Shown here: piece after piece, positions 15,705 to 23,270 of the stretch
Numbering within the stretch: position 1 is the stretch's first letter
How the letters are laid out: every line of letters begins with the position of its first letter
NCBI RefSeq assembly: GCF_018598225.1
Contig: NZ_JAHESF010000033.1
Coordinates: 1-64,000, forward strand
Source of the DNA: Chryseosolibacter histidinae
GTDB lineage: Bacteria > Bacteroidota > Bacteroidia > Cytophagales > Cyclobacteriaceae
Direction: 5' to 3'
DNA: 64,000 nt
Translations under genes and position numbers: made by a program
Notes under the pieces: generated by a model
Database searches by the model: none
Seen by the model: the letters and a program-made list of their open reading frames with translations, nothing else
Told to the model about the DNA's origin: nothing

Positions 15705-18700
15705 TCAGAATTCCCCGGCCACGACAACCCTTTTTCGAAAAGTTTTCACTTCACCGGTTGAGTCAAATACTTCGACCCATATCATATAAGCTCCGATCCG
15801 CGCCTGTTGACCGCTGTCTAGATCACCGTCCCATCTAAAGAAACCTTCTGTACCCAGCAGCTCGTTGTTGGCCAGCTGCTTTACTTGTCTTCCCTGCGCA
15901 TCGATGATCCGGATGTTGGCAACATACCCTCCACGGTCAAGATGGTACCTGATCTGGGCAAAGTCTGGCTGGCCGCTGAGCGGAATAAAGATCTCCGGTT
16001 CAACGGTGATGGCGCCATCGGCATCGCCTTCAGCCCTGGCGTTGGCATTGGCATAACCCGGTGTGGCAAAACCGGCATCGGCACTGGCCGACTTCCAGTT
16101 CTGAGCCTCATGCGCAGATGTCCAGGCACTGATCCGTTCTAACGAAACACCTTCGTCTTCTTTAAAAAAAACAGAATGAAGTTGATCACTATAAGAGAAG
16201 GCATCGATGATCTTCCCTTTTTCGTTTGTGAGCACTGCGGAGCCCTCATCGTCAGGGAACGAAGGCAAATTGATCTGAACAAAAGTTTCTTCTTTCGCCC
16301 GGGGATATTCTCCTTTCAAAATATTTCCATCCTCGGTCAGCACGAGGTAAGCTTGCGGCTCCAGCAGGAAATCATTTTCGAACAAGGCTGTGGTATTCAC
16401 CAACGATCCATCGCGCCAGTTACCCAGCTTCCAGTGTTTCAGGTTGATGAACTTCGATGACCGGTTAAACAGCTCTGCAAAGTCAACACCCGTGGGGCGG
16501 GGATTGAACAGGAGCTCGTTGATCACAACATCGGCACTGTCTGCCACTTCGGGTAAAGCAAAAGTGGCGCTGCTGAAGTCAGGTTGCAAAACATTTCCCG
16601 CACAGTCGTAAACGCGCGTTGCCGTAAGCGTATACCTCACGCCGTTGTGCATGGGTTCTTCAAGCGTGAGATAAACGGAGGTGAGCGCCTGGGTGGCAAA
16701 CATAATACGCTTTACCGCATGTGTGGGTGTAATGGAAAAGTTATCCGTCAATGGCAAATTTTTTTCGAGCTTCTCATTGAATTGCAACAATAACACCGTG
16801 TCGGCAGCGGGGAAAACAGATACGAGCTTCGGACCGGTGAGGTCGGGCTTGCTGGCAAAAACCGAGTTCTGTGCACCGGGCGTTCCGCCACGATCATCCT
16901 CCGAGGCAACCCAGTTTTCCATCTCCGCACAAACATTGTCAGGGTCGATCAGCTCCAGCGTATAACCGCCATCTTTCTTTTCGTTATCCTTATACCATGT
17001 TGCGTCATAGTGAACGGAATCCACCATCGTTCCTGCGGCATCCCGCAGCATCAGCACATCACCACTATTGTTCAGCGAAGGAAACACCGCCGTGCCCATC
17101 ACGCTGCCGAAAGAAATGAACAGCGATGTTTTTGCCGAAAGGCACAGAATCAGATACTGTTGTGGCAGCAGGATGCGGTTCGTAAGCGTGGCACCGGAAC
17201 TTCCGTCTGACAAGTTCCAGCCTTTGAGATCGAATGGATGTTCGCCACGGTTGAAAATTTCTACAAACTCCGCTTCGGGCAGTCCGTAGGTTGGTGCCGG
17301 ATCGGCAAAGATCTCCGTGATCACAACGTCCTTGTAGACGGCGGCAACAGGCTGAAAGAACATGAACTTCTTTTCCGCTGGCAGCATCTCATTCGCCGCA
17401 AGGTCAGTGATGCCGTTAATGGCGATGGTATTTTCATATCCGTTGATCAACGGCTGCGCAAGCATCAACTGAACGGATGACTGATCGGGTAACACCGCAG
17501 CAGAAGTTATAACGATCTGTGCTGAAATTGAAAATGCGGCCGTCTGGCCTGCTGATGTTGAATTCAATTTTTCAGAGAACTCGACAATCAGTTCTCGCGC
17601 AGAAACAACCCGGATGGATTCAACGCGGGGCCGGACTGTATCCAATTTGAACGATACCGTAGCGTTCGCAGACTGAATGATGTTGCCGGGGCAATCAAAA
17701 ACATCCTTAACAGAAATGGTGTAGGCCTTCGCTGAGTCCAGCGCACCGGCGAACACCAGGCCGACGTGGGTACGATTCTCATCAACAAAGGAGACAGAAA
17801 AAATTTCCTGTAACGGTTCAACGATAAAATTAGTAACCGCTGGCAACGCCGCATCCAGCCTCTCATTAAAAGTGAGGCTTACCCGGTCTGCGGCAAGTGC
17901 TGTTGCTGAAACAAGCTTTGGGCCCGACAGATCCGGTACGTGAGCAAACACCGAGTTCTGAACACCGGGAGTTCCACCGGTTTCTTGTACACTGGCCGTC
18001 CAGTTAGTTGCCTCCTCTTTGCACAGATCATAAGGATCGATCAGTTCCAGAGTCCAGCCGCCATCTTTCTTATCATCATGGTGATACCAGGCAGCCGAGT
18101 AACTTACCGAGTCGATGGTTCTTCCTTGCGGATCTTTCAGTCTGATAATGTCAGCCGTATTGTTGAGCGAAGGAAAAGGTGAAATACTTATAACGTCTCC
18201 GAATCTTGAAAACGCCGAGAGGGCAGCCGGAGTGGTAACGATCAGGTATTCCCCCGGAAGCAGTATGCGTGTTGAAAGAACTCCCGTAGTACTCCCATCT
18301 GTGAATTGCCAGCCTGACAGATCAAACGGCTCGCTGCTGCGATTAAAGAGCTCCACGAATTCTGCTTCAGGCAACCCAACCGACGGACTCGGATCTGCGA
18401 AGATCTCGGTGATCACAATATCTTTATGGACTGCCGGCACTGGCTGAAAGAATGTAAAGCTAGTGGTGGTATCGGCCATCACATTCCCGGCCAGATCTTT
18501 TACACCTTTCATAGCAAGCCTCTGCGAATAGCCATTCCTGAAAGGTGCAGCAAACGCCAGCCTGATGGTCTCGTCATCTTGTTGTGTTACAGAAACCGGA
18601 TTTAAACTTCCTTCCAAAAGCAAATAGTTCAGTGGGTCTTGTGCCGTCAGTGGATCGTACCGCTCCGAAAAACGAACATCCAATGTGGTGGAAGAGTGCG

Positions 18701-19442
18701 CGCTGACAGCAGATACTGTTGGCGGAAGGAGATCGGGAACGGCGTGACTGACGATGGAAATATCATCATAGAAAAAACGCGTGGCATTGGCTACGGTATA
18801 AGTGCACCTGATGCCAAAGAAAGAACCCGAAGTATGGGTGGCATCCACACCCGTTGCCTCTTGATTGAAATTTATTCCGCCAACATAATCGATGAACAGG
18901 GTCCAGGCTCCGGCATAACTTCGTGTTACCCTGATGCGCGCATTCACAGCGCTGGCGATCTGTGCAAGTGTTGCACGGCATACGGAGACTGAACTCGTAC
19001 CTGTTTGCCGGAAGAGCTCAACCGCATCATTGGTGCCGGCTTCCCCGAACTGCAGATAATATCCGTTCAACGGCGAGGTGAGGTCCTGCTGGCTGCTGGC
19101 CAGGTAAACCCTGCCGAAGTTGGAAGCAGAGCCTGCGAAGGTCTGCTTCACAAAGAATTCCCACTGCACGTTTTGTGCCGATGAAAATGAAAACGGAACA
19201 GACAGATACGATGTGCCCGCGGCAGTGTTCATGAGCTGCAACTGGTGCAAAGCGTTCACCGTGAAATGTGCTGAAGATCCGCTCCAGGCGGGGTTTGACG
19301 TGAATTCTCCATCGGAGAAATCTTCTGAAACCTGACCTAACGCTTGTTGGGTGAAAATGCCTGTAACTGTTACAAGCATAGTAATCGTTTTCAGGCGGAG
19401 ATTATGCCGAAAACACAAGGATATTTTCCTGCTGTTGTTCAT
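15705..19442 (-). CDS. Large exported protein with three lamin-tail domains and Ig-like modules
   Basis: A secreted, probably cell-surface protein of unknown role. Counting from an upstream in-frame codon at 19460, the preferred start is ATG 19442 (residue 7); the signal ends near LGQ at 43. A concanavalin-like N-module spans 44-240. SbsA/Big_5 Ig-like domains lie at about 245-340, 512-605, 608-704 and 875-970. Lamin-tail domains lie at about 347-470, 711-830 and 977-1100, each opening with ITEIFADP or INELLFNP. Residues 245-510 and 608-875 look like an internal duplication with a 364-residue period. The last 90 residues are a FlgD-like Ig fold (FFRWDGDLDSGQQARIGAY) ending RKRVVVAGEF, as at the C-termini of Bacteroidota secreted proteins, possibly T9SS cargo. 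Confidence 0.85.
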   Translation of the reverse strand: MNNSRKISLCFRHNLRLKTITMLVTVTGIFTQQALGQVSEDFSDGEFTSNPAWSGSSAHFTVNALHQLQLMNTAAGTSYLSVPFSFSSAQNVQWEFFVKQTFAGSASNFGRVYLASSQQDLTSPLNGYYLQFGEAGTNDAVELFRQTGTSSVSVCRATLAQIASAVNARIRVTRSYAGAWTLFIDYVGGINFNQEATGVDATHTSGSFFGIRCTYTVANATRFFYDDISIVSHAVPDLLPPTVSAVSAHSSTTLDVRFSERYDPLTAQDPLNYLLLEGSLNPVSVTQQDDETIRLAFAAPFRNGYSQRLAMKGVKDLAGNVMADTTTSFTFFQPVPAVHKDIVITEIFADPSPSVGLPEAEFVELFNRSSEPFDLSGWQFTDGSTTGVLSTRILLPGEYLIVTTPAALSAFSRFGDVISISPFPSLNNTADIIRLKDPQGRTIDSVSYSAAWYHHDDKKDGGWTLELIDPYDLCKEEATNWTASVQETGGTPGVQNSVFAHVPDLSGPKLVSATALAADRVSLTFNERLDAALPAVTNFIVEPLQEIFSVSFVDENRTHVGLVFAGALDSAKAYTISVKDVFDCPGNIIQSANATVSFKLDTVRPRVESIRVVSARELIVEFSEKLNSTSAGQTAAFSISAQIVITSAAVLPDQSSVQLMLAQPLINGYENTIAINGITDLAANEMLPAEKKFMFFQPVAAVYKDVVITEIFADPAPTYGLPEAEFVEIFNRGEHPFDLKGWNLSDGSSGATLTNRILLPQQYLILCLSAKTSLFISFGSVMGTAVFPSLNNSGDVLMLRDAAGTMVDSVHYDATWYKDNEKKDGGYTLELIDPDNVCAEMENWVASEDDRGGTPGAQNSVFASKPDLTGPKLVSVFPAADTVLLLQFNEKLEKNLPLTDNFSITPTHAVKRIMFATQALTSVYLTLEEPMHNGVRYTLTATRVYDCAGNVLQPDFSSATFALPEVADSADVVINELLFNPRPTGVDFAELFNRSSKFINLKHWKLGNWRDGSLVNTTALFENDFLLEPQAYLVLTEDGNILKGEYPRAKEETFVQINLPSFPDDEGSAVLTNEKGKIIDAFSYSDQLHSVFFKEDEGVSLERISAWTSAHEAQNWKSASADAGFATPGYANANARAEGDADGAITVEPEIFIPLSGQPDFAQIRYHLDRGGYVANIRIIDAQGRQVKQLANNELLGTEGFFRWDGDLDSGQQARIGAYMIWVEVFDSTGEVKTFRKRVVVAGEF

Positions 19443-19460
19443 AGTGCGAGAGGGAAACAC

Positions 19461-19468
19461 TATTTTTG
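19461..19468 (+). promoter_or_regulatory. -7 element for asd
   Basis: TATTTTTG is an exact TAnnTTTG match, 23 bases before the asd ATG. A possible TTG -33 box (19435-19437) is spaced 23 bases away, longer than usual. It overlaps the start region of the divergent lamin-tail gene. Confidence 0.5.
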
Positions 19469-19491
19469 TATTTCTAATCTACAAAATTAAA

Positions 19492-20484
19492 ATGAAACTC
19501 GCAGTCGTAGGCGCCACCGGATTGGTTGGCCAGGAAATCTTAAGTGTGCTGGAGGAACGCAGCTTCCCGTTTGATGAACTGTATTTGGTAGCCTCCGCCA
19601 AATCAGTAGGACAGTCAATTACCTTCAAGGGTAAGGAATACAAGATCAAGGGCATGGAAGAAGTTGTGAAGCTGGCGCCGGATATTGCGATTTTCTCAGC
19701 CGGAGGTAATACTTCGCTTGAATGGGCTCCCAAGTTTGCCGAAGCCGGCACCATTGTGATCGACAATTCTTCAGCCTGGAGAATGGATCCCACCAAGAAG
19801 CTCATTGTACCCGAGATCAACGGCCATGTGCTCACCATTGATGACCGCATCATTGCAAACCCCAACTGTTCAACCATTCAGATGGTAATGGCCCTGGCGC
19901 CCCTGCACGTGAAATACAAGCTGAAGCGCATTGTGGTTTCTACATACCAGTCAGTGACCGGCACCGGAAAAGATGCCGTGCAGCAGATGATGGACGAACG
20001 CAAAGGCATCAACGGTCCGAAAGTATACCCTCACCCGATCGACATGAACGCGCTGCCGCACATCGATACATTCCTTGACAACGGTTATACCAAAGAAGAA
20101 ATGAAGATGGTGAACGAGACCCGCAAGATCCTGGGCGACCAGACCATCGGCGTTACGTCAACAACAGTTCGCATTCCTTCTATCGGCGGCCACTCTGAAG
20201 CGGTGAATGTTGAGTTCTACGAAGACTTTAACATCAGCGAGGTACGCGCTACACTTGCCAGCACGCCTGGTGTTATTGTTCAGGATGATCCCAAGAACAA
20301 CGTATACCCGATGCCGATCAATTCAAAAGGTCGTGACGAAGTGTTTGTAGGCAGGCTGCGCAGAGACGACTCTCAGCCCAACACGCTCAACATGTGGATC
20401 GTTGCCGATAACCTCCGCAAAGGCGCTGCTACCAACGCCGTGCAGATCGCAGAATTTATGATGGAAAAAAGCCTCGTGTACTAG
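19492..20484 (+). CDS. asd: Aspartate-semialdehyde dehydrogenase
   Basis: It reduces aspartyl phosphate to aspartate semialdehyde with NADPH, the branch point to lysine/diaminopimelate, threonine and methionine. I chose ATG 19492 because MKLAVVGATGLVGQEIL is the canonical start with the nucleotide-binding GATGLVG. The longer upstream frame runs through the promoter and is not plausible. Catalytic C126 lies in ANPNCSTIQ, the acid/base His in IPSIGGHSEAV, and SVTGTGKDAVQQMMDE is a standard block. The 330-residue length is normal. It is transcribed alone, with a hairpin terminator directly after it. Confidence 0.96.
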   Translation: MKLAVVGATGLVGQEILSVLEERSFPFDELYLVASAKSVGQSITFKGKEYKIKGMEEVVKLAPDIAIFSAGGNTSLEWAPKFAEAGTIVIDNSSAWRMDPTKKLIVPEINGHVLTIDDRIIANPNCSTIQMVMALAPLHVKYKLKRIVVSTYQSVTGTGKDAVQQMMDERKGINGPKVYPHPIDMNALPHIDTFLDNGYTKEEMKMVNETRKILGDQTIGVTSTTVRIPSIGGHSEAVNVEFYEDFNISEVRATLASTPGVIVQDDPKNNVYPMPINSKGRDEVFVGRLRRDDSQPNTLNMWIVADNLRKGAATNAVQIAEFMMEKSLVY

Positions 20485-20501
20485 AAATTAGTTTCCAATA
20501 A

Positions 20502-20533
20502 AAATGCCGCCCCGAACAAGGGTGGCATTTTTT
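20502..20533 (+). terminator. Intrinsic terminator after asd
   Basis: AAATGCCGCCC (20502-20512) pairs with GGGTGGCATTT (20520-20530) over 11 bases with one G-U, with a 7-base loop and a T-run to 20533. A-rich sequence before the stem lets it work on the other strand as well. Confidence 0.8.
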
Positions 20534-20577
20534 ATTTATGGCTACGAGCCGCCAGCTTCATGTCACGAGCAGTTGAC

Positions 20578-20614
20578 AAGTCACCGGAATGCTGTGGACT
20601 GTCGACTGTGGACT
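20578..20614. repeat. GTGGACT short direct repeats
   Basis: TGTGGACTGTCGACTGTGGACT repeats the word GTGGACTGTC-like with a period near 7-14 bases and ends at the 3' end of the minus-strand solute-binding gene. It is of the same style as the arrays at 83-115 and 38582-38616. Confidence 0.5.
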
Positions 20615-21454
20615 CTATCTAACGAGGCTCAGGAAAGACGAGCCCAGGTTCTCGGCAATGATCTCCTTATACCGTACACTCTTGCGGTAATCTTCTGTGA
20701 GAAACTCTTTAAACAGCGGACCCCAATCGCTTTGCTTCGACATGATAAAGCCGAGCTGCTCCGGGTTGCCCAGCTCAACCTCCTGCCTTTTTACAGGGAT
20801 CTTCTTTCTTACCACACCGATGTATTCTGTAAAATCAAGGATGGAGAAAACACGTTGGTTGGCCGACAGGTTTTTGATCACGCTTTCGCTGGAAGGCGCA
20901 TACGTAACCGTGAGCTGAGGGTAATATTGCTTCTTGATCTCTTCGATGTACTTTACGTGTGTGCTGCCTGTGATCACCTGTGCAGTGAATCCCGAATAAA
21001 CCGTTGAAAGCTCTTTAAGACTTTTAATGTTCGGCGTATTCTTGTTGGTGAGCAGCACAAGCTGGGTGCTCATAAATGGCGGAGAGAACTGCAGGATCTT
21101 TTTACGTTCTTCGGTGATGCTGGTGTTGGTAACACCCAGAACGTTGCCGGAATGTTGGATCTCTTTCAGAAAACCCGAGAACTCCGGTTCCTGGCCAACA
21201 TATTGAATGGTGATCTTCTTGCCGTGTTTGGTCTCTGCAAACTTCTGAAGATCTGAAAGCATGTCTACACACACGCCCTCCATTTTACCATCTTTTCCTT
21301 TTTGGATGAGCCCGGGCTGCTCGTAATACACCACGGCCAGTGTGCCTGAGCCCGAGGTTTTGATCTTGTTCCAGCTATCGCCCTGGTATTTCTGTGCGAA
21401 AGAGAAGCTGACGATCAGGGTGAGAATGGGGATAAAAAACTTTTTCATTCTCAA
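20615..21454 (-). CDS. Orphan family-3 periplasmic solute-binding protein
   Basis: A type II periplasmic binding protein of the amino-acid (SBP family 3) class, 279 residues. The signal peptide is KKFFIPILTLIVSFSFAQ. Visible family blocks are GVCVDMLSDLQKFAE, the NVLGVTNTSITEERKKIL block equivalent to the usual ...TITPER motif, and FMSTQLVLLTNK. No ABC permease or ATPase gene is adjacent, so it may serve a distant transporter or act as a sensor. The ligand is unknown. It is followed closely by the asd terminator region on the opposite strand. Confidence 0.82.
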   Translation of the reverse strand: MRMKKFFIPILTLIVSFSFAQKYQGDSWNKIKTSGSGTLAVVYYEQPGLIQKGKDGKMEGVCVDMLSDLQKFAETKHGKKITIQYVGQEPEFSGFLKEIQHSGNVLGVTNTSITEERKKILQFSPPFMSTQLVLLTNKNTPNIKSLKELSTVYSGFTAQVITGSTHVKYIEEIKKQYYPQLTVTYAPSSESVIKNLSANQRVFSILDFTEYIGVVRKKIPVKRQEVELGNPEQLGFIMSKQSDWGPLFKEFLTEDYRKSVRYKEIIAENLGSSFLSLVR

Positions 21455-21774
21455 TGATACGATATTGCCGCTCGCCAGAAAATGAAAAAAATCATGCTTT
21501 CATTGCATGCCTGTGTTTGATCTGGTTTTTCAGACGTTTGATCGCCAATAAAGTACCAGACAACTGCTAATCTATGCTCTTCCGGACGTTTCGCCGTTTA
21601 CATGTTAAACCTTGAAGGGATGGGCTCAAATAAGAAACTAATGTGCTGGTTTGGTTCCCGCAGATCTCGCGGATGACCGCAGATGACCGCAGATGTTGTT
21701 GAATTTATTTTCTGCGCAATCTGCGGGAAACCTGCATTCTCCTTTCGGAGATGAAGGCTGAGAACACAATCCCT
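21455..21774. other. 320-base gap: one family A repeat, no gene seen
   Basis: The gap separates two minus-strand genes. It contains the family A repeat at 21653-21732. The remaining sequence has only very short open frames (for example 12 codons from ATG 21481). I see no promoter, RNA gene or terminator that I can support. Confidence 0.6.
21653..21732. repeat. Palindromic interspersed repeat, family A, copy 4
   Basis: The ends GGTTCCCGCAGAT and ATCTGCGGGAAACC are complementary apart from one extra base. The left half contains three CGCAGAT-like words in a row (with GATGACCGCAGAT given twice as an 11-base direct repeat). Confidence 0.8.
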
Positions 21775-22170
21775 TTATTTTGCTGTGCTTTTTATCACAA
21801 GCTTTTTGTCAAGGATATTCAGTAGCAGGATAAAGGCAGCGCCAAAGATGAAAAGTCCTGCATATCCTGACATGTCATTTAAAAATCCGAGGTCGAATTT
21901 AAAGCCCGTATACAGGATGGTGGCTACGAAGACTAAAATCATCACGCCTATGCCTGAAGCGAACCAGATCACATCTTTTTTACTTTCGCGTTTCTGCTTT
22001 TCTTCGATCCGGGCTACGATCCTGTCGGCAAAATCAGAGGACAAAGAAGTTTTGGGCGGCGCGCTGAGGGCACGGAATACTTCGCGGTAGGCCTTTGCAT
22101 CCACATCGTCTGCGGCTGTGGGCCGCCCCGCTTCAATATTGTTTTGCAGCTCTTCTTCGTAATGGTTCAT
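21775..22170 (-). CDS. Putative membrane partner (anti-sigma-like) of the ECF sigma factor
   Basis: A 131-residue protein with an acidic N-terminal half of about 75 residues (AYREVFRALSAPPKTSLSSD, then a KRESKKD linker) and two membrane segments at about 77-97 and 105-123. Its ATG overlaps the sigma factor stop by four bases (22167-22170), the usual layout for a sigma/anti-sigma pair. I see no zinc HC2 motif, so the anti-sigma role is inferred from position and topology only. Confidence 0.75.
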   Translation of the reverse strand: MNHYEEELQNNIEAGRPTAADDVDAKAYREVFRALSAPPKTSLSSDFADRIVARIEEKQKRESKKDVIWFASGIGVMILVFVATILYTGFKFDLGFLNDMSGYAGLFIFGAAFILLLNILDKKLVIKSTAK

Positions 22171-22730
22171 AACAGCTCTTCTTTACCAAGATACTTCTTT
22201 ACTTTTTCTTTCAGCAAATTGCGGGCCCTGAAAAGATAATTCTTGACAGTGCCCTCCGGCATTTGTGTAACCTCGCAGATCTCCGGGTAGGTCATACCCT
22301 CCACGTGATAAAGCGTAAGCACGGTTTTGTATTGTGGCGGCAGCTCGTCTACCAGCTTCAGCACAAACGCGTCGGTATCGCCCTCCTCAACAATGCTTTC
22401 CGGGTCAGTTTCCTCGATGAAGTGTTTGGTGAAACTTTCTTCGTCAGGGAGGTCTGCGAACCGTATTTTTTGCTTCCGCAGGTGGTTTATCGCGTACCGG
22501 TAAGCAATGGTGGCGATCCAGGTCGACAACTTAGACTGGAACGAAAATTCTCCAAGCTTTTCATGAACGCGTAAAAAAACATCCTGGCACAGTTCTTCCC
22601 GCTCTTCGTCTTTTTTCACCAGCCGGCCGATCATATGGGCCACCAGTTTTTCATGCTGCCTGATCAAAAGCCTGAAAGCCTGCATATCGCCAGCCAATAC
22701 ATTCTTTACCAGGATCCGGTCATCAATCAT
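22167..22730 (-). CDS. ECF-type RNA polymerase sigma factor
   Basis: A sigma-70 family ECF factor. Region 2 is ERE-ELCQDVFLRVHEKLGEF to YRYAINHLRKQKIRF, and region 4 is LPPQYKTVLTLYHVEGMTY then EICEVTQMPEGTVKNYLFRA (helix-turn-helix). I prefer ATG 22730 (MIDDRILVKNV, 187 residues). The longer frame to 22796 begins with TTG and adds a non-conserved stretch. It is co-transcribed with the downstream membrane protein. A small membrane protein gene diverges upstream and may be a target, though that is a guess. Confidence 0.92.
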   Translation of the reverse strand: MIDDRILVKNVLAGDMQAFRLLIRQHEKLVAHMIGRLVKKDEEREELCQDVFLRVHEKLGEFSFQSKLSTWIATIAYRYAINHLRKQKIRFADLPDEESFTKHFIEETDPESIVEEGDTDAFVLKLVDELPPQYKTVLTLYHVEGMTYPEICEVTQMPEGTVKNYLFRARNLLKEKVKKYLGKEELL

Positions 22731-22883
22731 TGATTGCGTTTGACAAGCATCGTCCACCCAATGTTGCAGAAAAGGTATAAAAATTTTCAGGCCCAAAGTT
22801 TTTTTGATCCGGCTGCAACATTCCGGGGCAGGTGTGGTGTCTCACGTGCAAAACCCAAAAATTAACATTTAATCAATCTGTAT

Positions 22884-23237
22884 ATGGATGAAAATTTGAA
22901 AAACGTGCTCATGCCGCTCACTATTATCGGAAGCTTCGCCGGTGGTATCCTTCTTTTTACCCGAACGCTGACAGACTATATCCTGAAAAAGAGAATGATC
23001 GATAAAGGATACGTCAATGACGATGCGCAGGCGATCTTTAAAAAGCACACGGAAGAAAACAAATATGCTTCTCTTAAATGGGGACTGATCGTTTTTTTTG
23101 CGGGCGTCTCCCTGATTATCATGGAGTACATCGATTTTGACAGACGCTCATCCCTGCCCTATGGTCTGTTTGCCGTGGCCGTTTCGCTGGGCTTTCTGAT
23201 CTATTACTTCATCGTTAAAAAGGAGCTGAACAAATAG
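22884..23237 (+). CDS. Small DUF6249-like membrane protein
   Basis: A 117-residue inner-membrane protein. It has three hydrophobic segments at about residues 8-28, 64-81 and 91-110, separated by a basic loop with the KKRMIDKGYVNDDAQAIF block. This architecture resembles DUF6249 proteins often encoded beside ECF sigma factors; the match is from memory of the pattern. It is divergent from the sigma factor gene and 33 bases ahead of the permease gene on the same strand. Confidence 0.7.
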   Translation: MDENLKNVLMPLTIIGSFAGGILLFTRTLTDYILKKRMIDKGYVNDDAQAIFKKHTEENKYASLKWGLIVFFAGVSLIIMEYIDFDRRSSLPYGLFAVAVSLGFLIYYFIVKKELNK

Positions 23238-23270
23238 CTGAGTGTAATTCCGTCTCTATAACCTCCAATC

